64,000 nucleotides of DNA from Alphaproteobacteria bacterium (GTDB lineage Bacteria > Pseudomonadota > Alphaproteobacteria > Paracaedibacterales > CAIULA01), in assembly GCA_026400645.1 (NCBI GenBank), contig JAPLOP010000037.1, positions 1 through 64,000 on the forward strand, written 5' to 3'. The position numbers and the translations under genes were made by a program. Shown here piece by piece: positions 17,639-28,198 of this stretch. Position 1 is the stretch's first letter, and each line of letters begins with the position of its first letter. The notes under the pieces are model-generated. The model had not been told where the DNA came from. It did not search any database and saw nothing but the letters and a program-made list of their open reading frames with translations.

Positions 17639-19855
17639 ATGAAAAAAATTCTCTATATTGTAATTGGTTGTATCGGACTGGCATTGGTTGGGCCCAGTTT
17701 TGTTGACTGGGGCGCTTATAAAGAACCCATTTTGCAAAAAGCACAGGAAGCAACGGGATATACCCTGGATATCAGGGGGCCTGTGCGCATTAGCTTGCTT
17801 CCTATGCCGCACTTTGTGGTTAATGATTTATCAGTTAAGGCTAAATCGGGGGATAAAACGAAAAATCTTTTTGATGCAAAAAGCATTTCCCTGCGTTTGA
17901 ACGTTCTACCCCTTTTGCGGGGAAAGATAGAGATTGATCAGGTGGAGATAATCGAACCTATTGCCAATCTTGACATTGCAAAGGATGGGACCCCGAATTG
18001 GGATGTTCAGCCTGAAAAAACCCTAAAAGTAGAAGAAAAATCAAAGAAAACGACTCCGGTTACTGTAGATCGTGCCCCCTTGGAACCTTCTGTGGATTTA
18101 AAGGTCAAGCCCTCGGCATCGTCCGCGTTCGATCTGGGTTTGCAGCATGTCATCATAACAAGGGGTTCTGCGCACTATAAAGATCAGCAGAAAGAAATAG
18201 ACCAAAAACTGACGAACATTAATATAGGGGGTTCGATGAAATCACTATCGGGGCCGTATGATGTTACGGGAAGTTTGGAATCCAATGGGATCGCTTTCAA
18301 GGTGGATGCCAAAATTACTCACCTTTTTGTGGAACAATTCACGCTGGCTAAGATCCTTGTGTCTGCCACCAAAGACAAAGAAAATTACGGATCACTCAAG
18401 GCGGATTGGCATTTTAAGGGGAAAAATTTCAAGGGGACTGTCTCTGTTGATTCATTGAAAATCCCTTATACGGCGGACCTTCCCAATAAAAAAATAAACT
18501 TGCTTCAGGGTATTTCTGGCATAGCGCAGGCAGAGGGATCGAAAGATCTGGCCCGAATTCCAACACTGACACTGGCTGTTGGGGGGCTTAAGCTGGCAGG
18601 GTCGGGGACATATCAGGCGGGCCATGCGGTTGTAGACCTAGCCATGACAGAGGGGGATTCTGCCCTAGCCCTGAAAGCAGATGGAAAGACAACAGATAAA
18701 ATCCTTTGGGATGGGGCAATTCAGATTTCATCGCCAAAGCCACAGGGATTTTTAAAGTGGTTTGGGGTTGATGAAAAAACACCCTATTTACAGGGGGCAT
18801 TTAATTTATCCACTCAGCTTCAGGCAAAAAATGATACGTACACCTTGGCGGCCCTTAAGGCTAAGCTGGGCGATATAAATACGGATGGTGCGTTCGTTTT
18901 GAAATTTGTGGACCGAAACCCATCAATTCAAGGAACTGTTTGTGTTAATGTGCTTCGTTATGCGGATTATCAAGCGGCAAATGTTGGCGCGACTGTTTCG
19001 TTGCAAAATGGAAATCTGGCTCTGACATCACTATCGGCGCAGGCCTATGGTGGAACAGTTTCTGGTGCTGCCCAGATGAACAGGGGGAATGCTTACAAGG
19101 CGCAAATCGATATTCGAAACATTAATGTGGCAAGCCTTCCGGCAACCAAGGGGGGTCCCTTGAAAAAGGGAACATTAAGCGCGTCAGCAAATCTTAGTGC
19201 CACTGGGGAAACGGCTGATGTCCTGACCCGATCGTTGACCGGTGATATGAAATTTAATTTAAGCCAGGGGATTGTTGAAACTATTGATACCAAAAAATTT
19301 GTGGCCGACCTGAAGCAAGCCCGGAACCTTGATGGATTGAGTGTTCTTTTTGATGATTTGAAAACGCGCGCTGATGTCCCATTTTCATGGCTAAAGGGGG
19401 ATTTTGTTGTGCGGAATGGTCGGGTAGACAGTCAAACAATTGATTTTGTTTCTGATGATATAACGGCCCAGGGAAAGGGAACCATCGATATCCCCGCATG
19501 GCGGCTTGATTTGCAATTTGCTTTGCGTGCCAAGGAATTGCCGAAGCTTCCTCCCATTATTCTGCGCGTCAACGGTTCTTTGGATGCCCCCGGTTATGGT
19601 ATTGACAAGGACCAAATGGCCAAGCTTATTGTTCAAAGGGCAGCGACGCAGGCCGTTGATGACGTTGTTCATAAAACCGTAGACAAAGCGTTGGGCCAGG
19701 ATGTGGGGAATGCCGTTCGGGGACTGCTGGGTGTTGTGGTGCCCGCTAAAAAGGGCGATACGGCAGGGAAAAAATCGGAAGAACAAAAGGCTGATCAGCC
19801 AAAGCCGATTAATCCACAGGATCTGGTTAAGGGATTATTGAGCGGTAAATGGTAG
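17639..19855 (+). CDS. AsmA family envelope protein
   Basis: A 738-residue protein with one N-terminal membrane segment (about residues 4-22) followed by a large periplasmic part. The beginning FVDWGAYKEPILQKAQEATGYTLDI is the AsmA N-terminal signature, and the later segment AQGKGTIDIPAWRLDLQFAL is the AsmA C-terminal signature. Homologues form hydrophobic beta-grooves that help lipid or outer-membrane assembly. The tail after about residue 700 is Lys/Asp/Gly-rich and probably disordered. The gene converges with nrdJ. Confidence 0.88.
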   Translation: MKKILYIVIGCIGLALVGPSFVDWGAYKEPILQKAQEATGYTLDIRGPVRISLLPMPHFVVNDLSVKAKSGDKTKNLFDAKSISLRLNVLPLLRGKIEIDQVEIIEPIANLDIAKDGTPNWDVQPEKTLKVEEKSKKTTPVTVDRAPLEPSVDLKVKPSASSAFDLGLQHVIITRGSAHYKDQQKEIDQKLTNINIGGSMKSLSGPYDVTGSLESNGIAFKVDAKITHLFVEQFTLAKILVSATKDKENYGSLKADWHFKGKNFKGTVSVDSLKIPYTADLPNKKINLLQGISGIAQAEGSKDLARIPTLTLAVGGLKLAGSGTYQAGHAVVDLAMTEGDSALALKADGKTTDKILWDGAIQISSPKPQGFLKWFGVDEKTPYLQGAFNLSTQLQAKNDTYTLAALKAKLGDINTDGAFVLKFVDRNPSIQGTVCVNVLRYADYQAANVGATVSLQNGNLALTSLSAQAYGGTVSGAAQMNRGNAYKAQIDIRNINVASLPATKGGPLKKGTLSASANLSATGETADVLTRSLTGDMKFNLSQGIVETIDTKKFVADLKQARNLDGLSVLFDDLKTRADVPFSWLKGDFVVRNGRVDSQTIDFVSDDITAQGKGTIDIPAWRLDLQFALRAKELPKLPPIILRVNGSLDAPGYGIDKDQMAKLIVQRAATQAVDDVVHKTVDKALGQDVGNAVRGLLGVVVPAKKGDTAGKKSEEQKADQPKPINPQDLVKGLLSGKW

Positions 19856-19856
19856 A

Positions 19857-19877
19857 GAGGGGTCGCTTGACCCCCTC
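19857..19877. terminator. Hairpin between convergent asmA-family gene and nrdJ
   Basis: GAGGGGTC (19857-19864) pairs with GACCCCCTC (19869-19877) across a GCTT tetraloop, with one bulged C. It sits in the 46-nt gap between two convergent genes and could end transcription from both sides, although the following T-run is poor. Confidence 0.4.
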
Positions 19878-19901
19878 CATTATTTCGGTTCAGGCACCCC
19901 C

Positions 19902-22900
19902 TTACGAACACCCGCTTGTAGCGCCACAGGTATTGCATTTCAGGCAGGTTCCATTCCTGACCATGGTAAAGTTCCCACACTCTGCACAGGAATCCCCCTG
20001 GTATCCCTGAAGTTTCGCTTGCATTGATTTTTCGGCGGCGTCCTCTTGCTTTTTAGGGTGAGCAGCAGCAGTGGTGGTTGTTGCTGTATCTATCAATGTA
20101 GGGGATTTAGATGGCCCCCCAATCGTATCTGGTGATAAATCTGTGGGCTGGACATGGGCCAGATCGTGACGCCCCAAATAGGTGATCGCCAATTCCCGGA
20201 AAATATAATCCAGGATAGAGGTTGCCATTTTAATGGTGGCGTTCCCTTCGACCATGCCTGATGGTTCGAAACGGGTAAACGTAAATGCCTCCACATACTC
20301 CTCTAATGGGACACCATATTGCAGCCCGATCGAGATCGCCATGGCAAAGTTGTGCATCAGGGACCGAAAGGATGCCCCTTCTTTATGCATATCGATGAAA
20401 ATCTCACCAAGGGCGCCGTCTTGATAATCGCCGGTTCGAAGGTAAATTTTATGCCCCCCAACAACGGCTTTTTGTGTGTACCCCGTCCGACGATTGGGTA
20501 GTTTCTGGCGTTGCGATTGGAAAATGACCTTTTCGATGATCTTTTCAACAATGCGTTCTGACACGGCCTTGGCTGCGTTCGGCACGTCAATTTCCCCAGC
20601 ATCATCCCCCAAAACAATAGAACTAAGCGGTTGTGATAGTTTTGACCCATCACGATAAAGCGCATTGGCTTTAAGACCCAGCGTCCAAGACAGCAAATAG
20701 GCATCCTTGCAATCCTGTACGGTTGCTGAATTGGGCATATTGATTGTTTTTGAGATCGCCCCAGATACAAATGGCTGAACGGCCGCCATCATGTGGATGT
20801 GGCTGTTGATCGACAAAAGACGCTTTCCGATTCGACCACATGGGCTTGCGCAATCAAAAACGGGCAGATGCTCGTCCTTAAGGTGCGGGGCGCCTTCTAG
20901 TGTCATGGTTCCGCAACAATAATTGCTGGCGGCTTCGACGTCGGCCTTTGAAAATCCAAGGGCAACGATAATATCAAACATTGGATCATTCAGCTGTGCA
21001 TCTGTGAAACCAAGCGTTTTTTTACAGAAATCTTCGCCCAGGACCCATTTATTAAAGGCGAATTTGATGTCAAAGGCTGTGGCCAAAGATTGTTCCAGCT
21101 TTGCCAAAATATCATCAGTTAACCCTTTGGCTTTGAGGGAATCAAAACAAATCGTTGGCGATCCCTTCAACGTTCCATGCCCAACTGCATATAGAATAAT
21201 CTCGTCGATTTGTTGTTTGGTGTACCCCAGTATTTCCAGCGCATTGGGAACCATTTGATTAATGATCTTGAAATATCCACCACCCGCAAGTTTTTTGAAC
21301 TTAACAAGCGCAAAGTCAGGCTCCACCCCGGTTGTATCACAATCCATAACCAGCCCAATTGTACCAGTGGGGGCAATGACGGTCGTTTGGGCGTTGCGGT
21401 AACCGTACTTTTCACCCAATTTTAGAGCATAATCCCATGCCCTTTTTGAGGCTGTGATCAATTGGGGAAGGGGGCAGTCTTTTCCCTTTAAGGCTGTTGG
21501 GAAAATTGCCAAGCCTTCGTATCCTTTTGTTTCCCCGTGTGCCGCACGACGATGATTTCGAATCACCTGCAACATGGCGTCTTTGTTTTTGGAATATCCT
21601 GAGAATACCCCTAATTCCTTGGCCATTTTGGCTGATGTGGAATAAGAAACACCCGTTAAGATTGCTGCCAGTGATCCGGCAATGGATCGTCCGGCGTCGC
21701 TGTCATAGGGGATCCCAAGGGCCATAAGCAAACCACCCAGGTTGGCATATCCCAGGCCCAAGGTTCTGAATTCATAAGAAAGTTGAGCAATTGATTTGGA
21801 TGGGAATTGTGCCATTGTGACAGATATTTCCAACACAACGGTCCAAAGCGCTGTGGCGTGTTCGTACAGATCAACGTCGAATTGCCCGTTCTTGTAAAAG
21901 GTCGCCAGGTTTAAAGACGCTAGATTACACGCTGTATCATCCAAAAACATATATTCTGAACAGGGGTTGGATGCATTGATGCGGCCGCTGTTTGGGCAGG
22001 TGTGCCATTCATTGATCGTTGTGTCAAATTGCACGCCCGGATCAGCGCACGCCCATGCGGCATAGCTGACTTCCTCCCAAAGGTCGCGGGCCTTCATGGT
22101 TTTCATAACACGACCATCGGTTCTGGCCTTTAGGGTCCAGTCTTTATCATCAAGAACCGCTTTTAAAAAGTCGTTTGTGACCCTAACTGTATTATTGGAA
22201 TTTTGTCCGGATACGGTGGCGTACGCCTCTGAATTCCAATCGGTATCATAAACGGGGAAATTGATTTGTGTGTGTCCCAATTGTGCCAATTGGATGGTGC
22301 GTTGGATGTAATTCTCAGCAATAAACACAGCCCTGGCGTCCTTGATGGCCATTTTTAGGGGGAGGTTCTGCTTTGGATCATATTTTTTATCGGCTGGTAA
22401 ATCGGTGTTTTGGCAGGCGTCCATGATCCGTGACAAATGAAGCTTGTTCAGCTTTGACCCCGAAACCAATGCTGCAACTTTTTGTTCCTCGATTACCTTC
22501 CAGTTAATGAATTCCTCGATATCGGGGTGATCAATATCCAAAACGACCATTTTTGCGGCTCGACGCGTTGTGCCGCCAGATTTAATGGCCCCCGCAGACC
22601 GATCGCCGATCTTAAGGAAGCTCATCAATCCAGACGATTTTCCGCCCCCTGATAGGGATTCCCCAGACCCACGGATGGCGGAAAAATTACTGCCTGTACC
22701 AGATCCATATTTAAAAAGACGGGCTTCGCGAACCCAAACATCCATAATGCCGCCTTCGTTGACCAAATCATCTGTGACTTTTTGGATGAAACAGGCGTGC
22801 GGTTGCGGACGTTCATAGGACGAATCCGATGCCGTGAGCGTGCCCGTTTTGTCGTCAACGTAGAAATGCCCCTGTGAGGGGCCGTCAATTCCATAGGACC

Positions 22901-23363
22901 AGTAAAGCCCCGTATTAAACCATTGCGGTGAATTTGGCGCGGCCATTTGTTGGCACAGCATGTACCGAAGCTCATCATAAAACGCTTGGGCATCTGCCTC
23001 GCCATCAAAATAATTACCTTTCCACCCCCAATAGGTCCAGGCGCCAGCTAATCGGTCAAACACTTGCGTGGCAGAGGATTCGCCAATGAACGATGTCCCG
23101 GGTTTGGCTTGTTTCTTTGAAAGCCATTCGGGGACTCCGTCTTCGGCGACCAGGGTGACTTCCTGTGGGATTCCGGCTTTTCGAAAATATTTCTGCGCCA
23201 AAACATCACACGCAACCTGTGACCAGTGCGCTGGAACGTCGATGTCTTTTTGACAAAAAACGACCGACCCATCGGGGTTGCGGATCTCGCTAGTGGTTTT
23301 ACGGAAGTCAATCCCGGTATAAGGGGATTGACCAGCAACAGTACAGCGGCGATGTATTTTCAT
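19902..23363 (-). CDS. nrdJ: Vitamin B12-dependent (class II) ribonucleotide reductase
   Basis: Makes deoxynucleotides aerobically or anaerobically with adenosylcobalamin instead of an iron-radical partner. The 1153-residue protein has [20 protein letters not shown], the active-site pair [20 protein letters not shown] and the allosteric/GTIG segment [20 protein letters not shown]. It ends with a C-terminal zinc ribbon CAECG...[11 protein letters not shown] 23363 is chosen because GGAAAGG lies 5 nt upstream; the longer reading would need a TTG. No nrdAB, nrdR or cobalamin genes lie in the window, so cobalamin must be made elsewhere or imported. Confidence 0.96.
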   Translation of the reverse strand: MKIHRRCTVAGQSPYTGIDFRKTTSEIRNPDGSVVFCQKDIDVPAHWSQVACDVLAQKYFRKAGIPQEVTLVAEDGVPEWLSKKQAKPGTSFIGESSATQVFDRLAGAWTYWGWKGNYFDGEADAQAFYDELRYMLCQQMAAPNSPQWFNTGLYWSYGIDGPSQGHFYVDDKTGTLTASDSSYERPQPHACFIQKVTDDLVNEGGIMDVWVREARLFKYGSGTGSNFSAIRGSGESLSGGGKSSGLMSFLKIGDRSAGAIKSGGTTRRAAKMVVLDIDHPDIEEFINWKVIEEQKVAALVSGSKLNKLHLSRIMDACQNTDLPADKKYDPKQNLPLKMAIKDARAVFIAENYIQRTIQLAQLGHTQINFPVYDTDWNSEAYATVSGQNSNNTVRVTNDFLKAVLDDKDWTLKARTDGRVMKTMKARDLWEEVSYAAWACADPGVQFDTTINEWHTCPNSGRINASNPCSEYMFLDDTACNLASLNLATFYKNGQFDVDLYEHATALWTVVLEISVTMAQFPSKSIAQLSYEFRTLGLGYANLGGLLMALGIPYDSDAGRSIAGSLAAILTGVSYSTSAKMAKELGVFSGYSKNKDAMLQVIRNHRRAAHGETKGYEGLAIFPTALKGKDCPLPQLITASKRAWDYALKLGEKYGYRNAQTTVIAPTGTIGLVMDCDTTGVEPDFALVKFKKLAGGGYFKIINQMVPNALEILGYTKQQIDEIILYAVGHGTLKGSPTICFDSLKAKGLTDDILAKLEQSLATAFDIKFAFNKWVLGEDFCKKTLGFTDAQLNDPMFDIIVALGFSKADVEAASNYCCGTMTLEGAPHLKDEHLPVFDCASPCGRIGKRLLSINSHIHMMAAVQPFVSGAISKTINMPNSATVQDCKDAYLLSWTLGLKANALYRDGSKLSQPLSSIVLGDDAGEIDVPNAAKAVSERIVEKIIEKVIFQSQRQKLPNRRTGYTQKAVVGGHKIYLRTGDYQDGALGEIFIDMHKEGASFRSLMHNFAMAISIGLQYGVPLEEYVEAFTFTRFEPSGMVEGNATIKMATSILDYIFRELAITYLGRHDLAHVQPTDLSPDTIGGPSKSPTLIDTATTTTAAAHPKKQEDAAEKSMQAKLQGYQGDSCAECGNFTMVRNGTCLKCNTCGATSGCS

Positions 23364-23406
23364 TTTGGCCTTTCCATGAGCGAAAATATGGGACAATTTT
23401 TCACAA

Positions 23407-23425
23407 ATTATACTAAATGTAGTAT
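23407..23425 (-). promoter_or_regulatory. Palindrome overlapping a TATAAT box upstream of nrdJ
   Basis: ATACT-AAATGT-AGTAT (23410-23425) is an inverted repeat, and TATAAT on the minus strand (23412-23407) overlaps it. This is a plausible promoter/operator about 45 nt before the nrdJ start. No clear -35 box or NrdR-box pair could be recognised. Confidence 0.3.
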
Positions 23426-23570
23426 GTGTGATGGTTTTTCCATCGATATGTTGATGCTAATTGACCACGAACACACTAAAAAAGCAAGGCCTGAAATTTC
23501 AAAATACTATTTTTAACCCGAGGATGACAACTGCGGGGAATCCTTTGAAAGACGAAGGGTGTAAATAAAA

Positions 23571-25220
23571 CTAAATCACACCCGCCATGATATGAACATC
23601 GACCACGGGTTTTTTACCGAATCGCTTGTTTGTTATTTGACGAATGACTTGCTTGACAGCCTCCAGGCGCGCTTTCTCATTCTTATAATCCACCAAAAGG
23701 ATATCCCTTATCCCCTTGTAAAGGTCACGGGCCAGGCCATCTGTTTCCTCGCCAGGTTCTGTCACGCCCAAAATCGTAAATTGCGGGGATCGCAGCAATT
23801 GCCCGGTGTCATCAACCAGCAGACTGGTAACAATTGTTCCCTGAAGCGATAGTTTTAGGCGATCCCTTAATGGTTGACTGCCCGTCGATACCATCCGATT
23901 CCCATCTACCGCCCATCGCCCCGTTGGCAAAAGTTCAATGATTTTTGTTTGGCCCGCTTCCATTTGGATCAGGCTGCCGTTTTCCGGGATAACTGAATCG
24001 AACCCCTCGGCTTTGGCAAGCTTGGCATGTTCTTGTATATGACGTGCCTCTCCGTGAACGGGAATGGCCACCTTTGGACGAACCCAGCGATACATTTTCC
24101 GAAGCTCATCCCGCGCCGGGTGACCGGATACATGGATATCCTCGTCATTGGCGGTAACGATTTCAACGCCGGATTTCACAAGTCGATTTTGCAAAATGGC
24201 AATGCTTTTATCGTTGCCCGGAATAACGCGGGACGAGAAAAAGACGATATCATTTTTCCCAAATTTAACGACCGGATGCTGTAGGCTTGCTATGCGTGCC
24301 AGGGCAGCCCGTGGTTCGCCTTGTGAGCCTGTGCTGATGAACAAAACCTTTTCTGGGGGCATGCTCATCGCCTCTTCGTCGGTGATAAAGCTTCTAAGTT
24401 TTCCCAAATAACCGGCATATTTTGCAGCCTCAACCATTTTGAAAAGGGAGCGCCCTAGCAGTGCCACTTTTCTGCCGCATGCCTCTGCTGCCAATGCTGC
24501 CGTTTCAAGACGTGCCACATTGGATGCAAAGCACGCAACGGTAACCCGGTGGTTTGGATATTTTTCGATCTGCTTGATCATCTCATCCCGAACGTCTTGT
24601 TCTGACCCCGCCTCGCCATCGCTAAACACGTTGGTTGAATCGCAGACCATGGCCAAAATGCCCGCATCGCCCAGTTCTATCAGTCGTTGATGGTCTGTGA
24701 CTTCACCAACCAATGGTGCGGGATCGATTTTCCAATCCCCGGTATGCAGAACAGTCCCAAGGGGTGTTGTGATGGCCAATGCATTTGGCTCAGGAATCGA
24801 ATGCGTTAATGTAATGAATTCAATATCAAACGCGCCAATTTTGATGTTGCCACATAAAGGAACCTCGATAATTTGAACCTGGGACCCCCATGATTTTTCT
24901 TTAATCTTTCCCCGGACAATTTCCGCCGTAAATGGTGTTGCATAAATTGGACACCGCAAATAAGGCCATAAATAAGGGATTGCGCCTACGTGGTCTTCGT
25001 GTGCATGTGTTAAAACCAACCCAATCAAGTTTTTTTGAAAGGGCAAAATCGCTGTTGGATCGGGGGTCAGAACATCAATCCCCAGACGATCATAGAATGT
25101 AACACCCAAATCAACCATTAGCCACTGTTGATCATGCCCAAATAGATTGAGGTTCATTCCAATTTCGTTGGCGCCACCTAGGGGTAAAAACCAAAAATCC
25201 TTTTTGCCAGGCAGTTTCAT
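23571..25220 (-). CDS. rnj: Ribonuclease J
   Basis: A beta-CASP metallo-beta-lactamase ribonuclease (5'-exonuclease and endonuclease) for mRNA decay and rRNA maturation. It shows GGANEIGMNLN, the metal-binding motif LTHAHEDHVGAIPYLWP, HTGDWKIDPAP, CDSTNVF and the beta-CASP segments FISTGSQGEPRAALARIA and HVSGHPARDELRKMYRWV. It ends with PVHGEARHI. Length 549 is typical of alphaproteobacterial RNase J. AAGGAA about 9 nt before ATG 25220 supports the start. It is divergent from the GT-B gene. Confidence 0.95.
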   Translation of the reverse strand: MKLPGKKDFWFLPLGGANEIGMNLNLFGHDQQWLMVDLGVTFYDRLGIDVLTPDPTAILPFQKNLIGLVLTHAHEDHVGAIPYLWPYLRCPIYATPFTAEIVRGKIKEKSWGSQVQIIEVPLCGNIKIGAFDIEFITLTHSIPEPNALAITTPLGTVLHTGDWKIDPAPLVGEVTDHQRLIELGDAGILAMVCDSTNVFSDGEAGSEQDVRDEMIKQIEKYPNHRVTVACFASNVARLETAALAAEACGRKVALLGRSLFKMVEAAKYAGYLGKLRSFITDEEAMSMPPEKVLFISTGSQGEPRAALARIASLQHPVVKFGKNDIVFFSSRVIPGNDKSIAILQNRLVKSGVEIVTANDEDIHVSGHPARDELRKMYRWVRPKVAIPVHGEARHIQEHAKLAKAEGFDSVIPENGSLIQMEAGQTKIIELLPTGRWAVDGNRMVSTGSQPLRDRLKLSLQGTIVTSLLVDDTGQLLRSPQFTILGVTEPGEETDGLARDLYKGIRDILLVDYKNEKARLEAVKQVIRQITNKRFGKKPVVDVHIMAGVI

Positions 25221-25415
25221 CGTGTTTATTCCTTACCGTTTCCGCGTTGTTTTGTTGGGTTTTTATTGATTGTAGCTGAATTGATCCTAATGCCATTTTA
25301 GATGTAATAGAAGCTTTTTCTCGGTATCTGAAGATATCTAGAGGTCCATTTACAAAAAATTAAGGATGCTGTGATAGATTTAATATAATAACGTTCACTA
25401 AGCACAGGGTCTGTC

Positions 25416-27983
25416 ATGAGCAAGCAAAGAATTAGTCTAGAATCAATCGATTTCCCCAATGCAAATCTTGATAAAGTTTTTGATCAAAACACAGGCAGGG
25501 CAATCTATACCGACCGATGGCTGCGGGATCGTTTAATTTATGCGGCAATTCTTGGCAAATACACAGACGATGCTATTTCCCCTGAAAATTATGGGGCATT
25601 TTCTTTTTTGGGTGCGTCCATTTATGATTCTGTTGCACGGTGTTTCGATGACTATGGGCGCCTGCCAATCTCATCGGATGAATTGCGGCTTTCATTGGAT
25701 CGATTTGTTGTTGCCGGCACCTTAAAAGGGGAGGGGGATATTTTTTGCCTGGCGATTTCACCTCGACTGTTGGCTTCATTTTCTGACAATGTTGATTTTA
25801 TCGTGCGCGATCTTAAGGCGTCCATCGAGCAAGGGGATGATCCTGTTCAACAGTGTCTTGAGGACTATGGCCACCCGACCAACCTGACTGATTTGTATCC
25901 GATTGAATCACGATACGGATTGATTCGCGCGATTCATTTATTGGACTCCTCGGAACAAAATCGTGTGGCGCTTGTTGTGAAAAATCTAAGATCATCGCAC
26001 CTTTATAAAAATTCCTTGATCAATTCGATTGATTTACAACTCAACGAGGATAGTCACGCGTCGTGGGTTGCTGCCATCACGCCACACCTAAAGGATGCAA
26101 CCATTTATGACTTAAGTGCTGAATTTAGCGAAGCAGTTGGTGGCCTTGGGCGGGTTCAGCAATATCATATTGGGTGGATGCGTCGCCTTGGGGCAAATGT
26201 TATTGCCTGCGAACCACAATATAAATTCCTTAGAAATGTTAAGGTTGACCCGGATGATTCCGATGAAATCGCCTTTGATCCATCCCTGTTAAGTTACCCA
26301 ACAACCGTCATCAGTAAAGAAACATATCAATTTTCATTTGGTGGAAAAGAAATCCCCATGGAGGTTTCGCGTTGTCTCAATGAAAAGGGGATTTCGGTTC
26401 TGCAGTTTTCGGACGTTCCAGATCAAAATGGGGCCTACCCTTTTGGATATTCTTTCATGAGGAACGTTTATAAATACGCACAGGATCATACGCGGCACTC
26501 TCTCGAGGCGCCCGCCCATGATAACCTTCCAACGTGGATTCAGTTTGGGGCATTTTTTGCCAAGGCATTGTGGGTTTATATTCGCAACACAGAATATGCC
26601 CGTTATCAGGAATCCCAACAACAGGGAAACCCCTATCATCCCGCCATCATTAATGCAAACGAAGCCCAAACGTTACTGGTCCCCGTTTTTCGTTTGATTG
26701 ACTACCGTGATGCTGTAAAACGCGGCGACACAGATTATGCAACATTTTTGCGAAACTTTATGATTTGCGGAACGACCCATACCTATAAAAACCGGGGGAT
26801 TTTTGATGAAATAAAGTCCGGTGCTTACAATAAAGAAAAGCTTTATGTTTTGGGCATACCCGAAGAATTTCATTATTTATTTGCTAGCTATCCGTTAACC
26901 TCTGCAGAAACCGAGATCCCCTTTGTGACCGGAAATTCCTTTATGGATGTGACAAGTGCTGGTCTAAAAACGGCAGAGATTGCCAAGGGCGTTTCGGCAT
27001 TGCATGCGAAGGAGGTTCACGCCTGGGATCCAACCGTGAAAAAGATTTATGGCATTGCGAATGGTGATGCCATCGAAGATTCAGCGAAATATTTCGTTGC
27101 TTATCTTGGGGAATTGCAAAATCGGGGGGATGTTCCAAATGATGTAGTGTATCCCTATATTCCATCGGGGGTTGTAAGGGCCGTTAAACGTTTTGCCAAA
27201 GAAAATCTAACATTAAAGAATCGTTCGCTGAAATTGAATCCCGATCAATTGGTTGTTGCCTATAGTGGGCGCTGGGTCGAGGAAAAGCGCTGCGCCGTTG
27301 CATTCAATTTCCTAACCGAGGGTCGGGATCTTATTCTGGATGATTCCAACACCGTCATTCGCCTTGTAAAGGCAGGCATTCAGGTTGTCATTTATGGCAA
27401 TGTTCAGGATTACGAACCCTATATAGCGGAAAAAGCCCGGGAGCTTCAAGCCTACATAAAAAATAATTTAAAGGACTGGGCGATAAATTCCCTAAATCCA
27501 CTGGGACAATTTATTTTTGTTCCGAATTTTAGTTTGGATGATCAGCTTCGTCTTTTACCGGCTGTGGATATTCAAATACAATGTTCGCAGCGGGCGACGG
27601 GCGCGTCCGAATATACGGAATCCAATGTGACGGCAAATGGGGGGCTGTCTATGGGGTCATCCTATCACGAGGGAATCATTCAAAAGCACGGGATTCCCCT
27701 AAACTTTGGTGTGACAGGATGGGGAAATTCAGTGGTGCCCGTGCTTGAAACGCCATCAAGCTATTTTGATCAAATTCTGAAAATAGACCAGTTGCGCAAG
27801 CAGTCGCTGCTTTATGACTATCAATCAAGCAGCATTTTAACTAGCTTGGCTCTTAATGCCCAACAAACAGCCGCTGAATATTTGCGCCTTTGGGAAAAGC
27901 ATTATCACCCATCATCACCTTTTTATTACCAGAAGTTTGATTTGCCTTTGGTGGAGAGCCAAAATAAGCTTGCAAATGAGTAA
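25416..27983 (+). CDS. GT-B glucan phosphorylase/synthase-like protein lacking the PLP lysine
   Basis: An 855-residue protein. The first ~230 residues match nothing I recognise. Then come GT-B elements like those of glycogen synthase and alpha-glucan phosphorylase: EFSEAVGGLGRVQQYHIGWM (GGLG at 242-245), a THTYKNRGIFDE segment, a KGVSALHAKEV stretch followed by YGIANGDAI, VAYSGRWVEEKR, VQDYEPYI and FVPNFSLDDQLRLLPAVDIQI. Where phosphorylases have EASGTSGMKAAxNG, this protein has GASEYTESNVTANG, so the lysine that binds PLP is Asn737. A phosphorylase reaction is therefore unlikely, and a sugar-nucleotide or other glucan transferase is possible. It lies upstream of the dideoxysugar operon, in the same direction, after a 195-nt gap. 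The real substrate is unknown. Confidence 0.7.
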   Translation: MSKQRISLESIDFPNANLDKVFDQNTGRAIYTDRWLRDRLIYAAILGKYTDDAISPENYGAFSFLGASIYDSVARCFDDYGRLPISSDELRLSLDRFVVAGTLKGEGDIFCLAISPRLLASFSDNVDFIVRDLKASIEQGDDPVQQCLEDYGHPTNLTDLYPIESRYGLIRAIHLLDSSEQNRVALVVKNLRSSHLYKNSLINSIDLQLNEDSHASWVAAITPHLKDATIYDLSAEFSEAVGGLGRVQQYHIGWMRRLGANVIACEPQYKFLRNVKVDPDDSDEIAFDPSLLSYPTTVISKETYQFSFGGKEIPMEVSRCLNEKGISVLQFSDVPDQNGAYPFGYSFMRNVYKYAQDHTRHSLEAPAHDNLPTWIQFGAFFAKALWVYIRNTEYARYQESQQQGNPYHPAIINANEAQTLLVPVFRLIDYRDAVKRGDTDYATFLRNFMICGTTHTYKNRGIFDEIKSGAYNKEKLYVLGIPEEFHYLFASYPLTSAETEIPFVTGNSFMDVTSAGLKTAEIAKGVSALHAKEVHAWDPTVKKIYGIANGDAIEDSAKYFVAYLGELQNRGDVPNDVVYPYIPSGVVRAVKRFAKENLTLKNRSLKLNPDQLVVAYSGRWVEEKRCAVAFNFLTEGRDLILDDSNTVIRLVKAGIQVVIYGNVQDYEPYIAEKARELQAYIKNNLKDWAINSLNPLGQFIFVPNFSLDDQLRLLPAVDIQIQCSQRATGASEYTESNVTANGGLSMGSSYHEGIIQKHGIPLNFGVTGWGNSVVPVLETPSSYFDQILKIDQLRKQSLLYDYQSSSILTSLALNAQQTAAEYLRLWEKHYHPSSPFYYQKFDLPLVESQNKLANE

Positions 27984-28198
27984 GTTTTAGGCCAAATTTA
28001 CCCCAATAGGGTGGTCAGCCCTGGACGCTATTTTGCAGTCTTGACAAAAGGGATTTTGTGGGCCACATGAAAATGTGTCAATGCTGCTTATCGCCGGAAA
28101 GTGAAAGATGAAGGAATCATTCAAGCCAATACTGATATCGTCTTCTTTTGAACGTATCCATGGTTTTTTTATTTCAAATATAAAGCAAGATTTAATGT

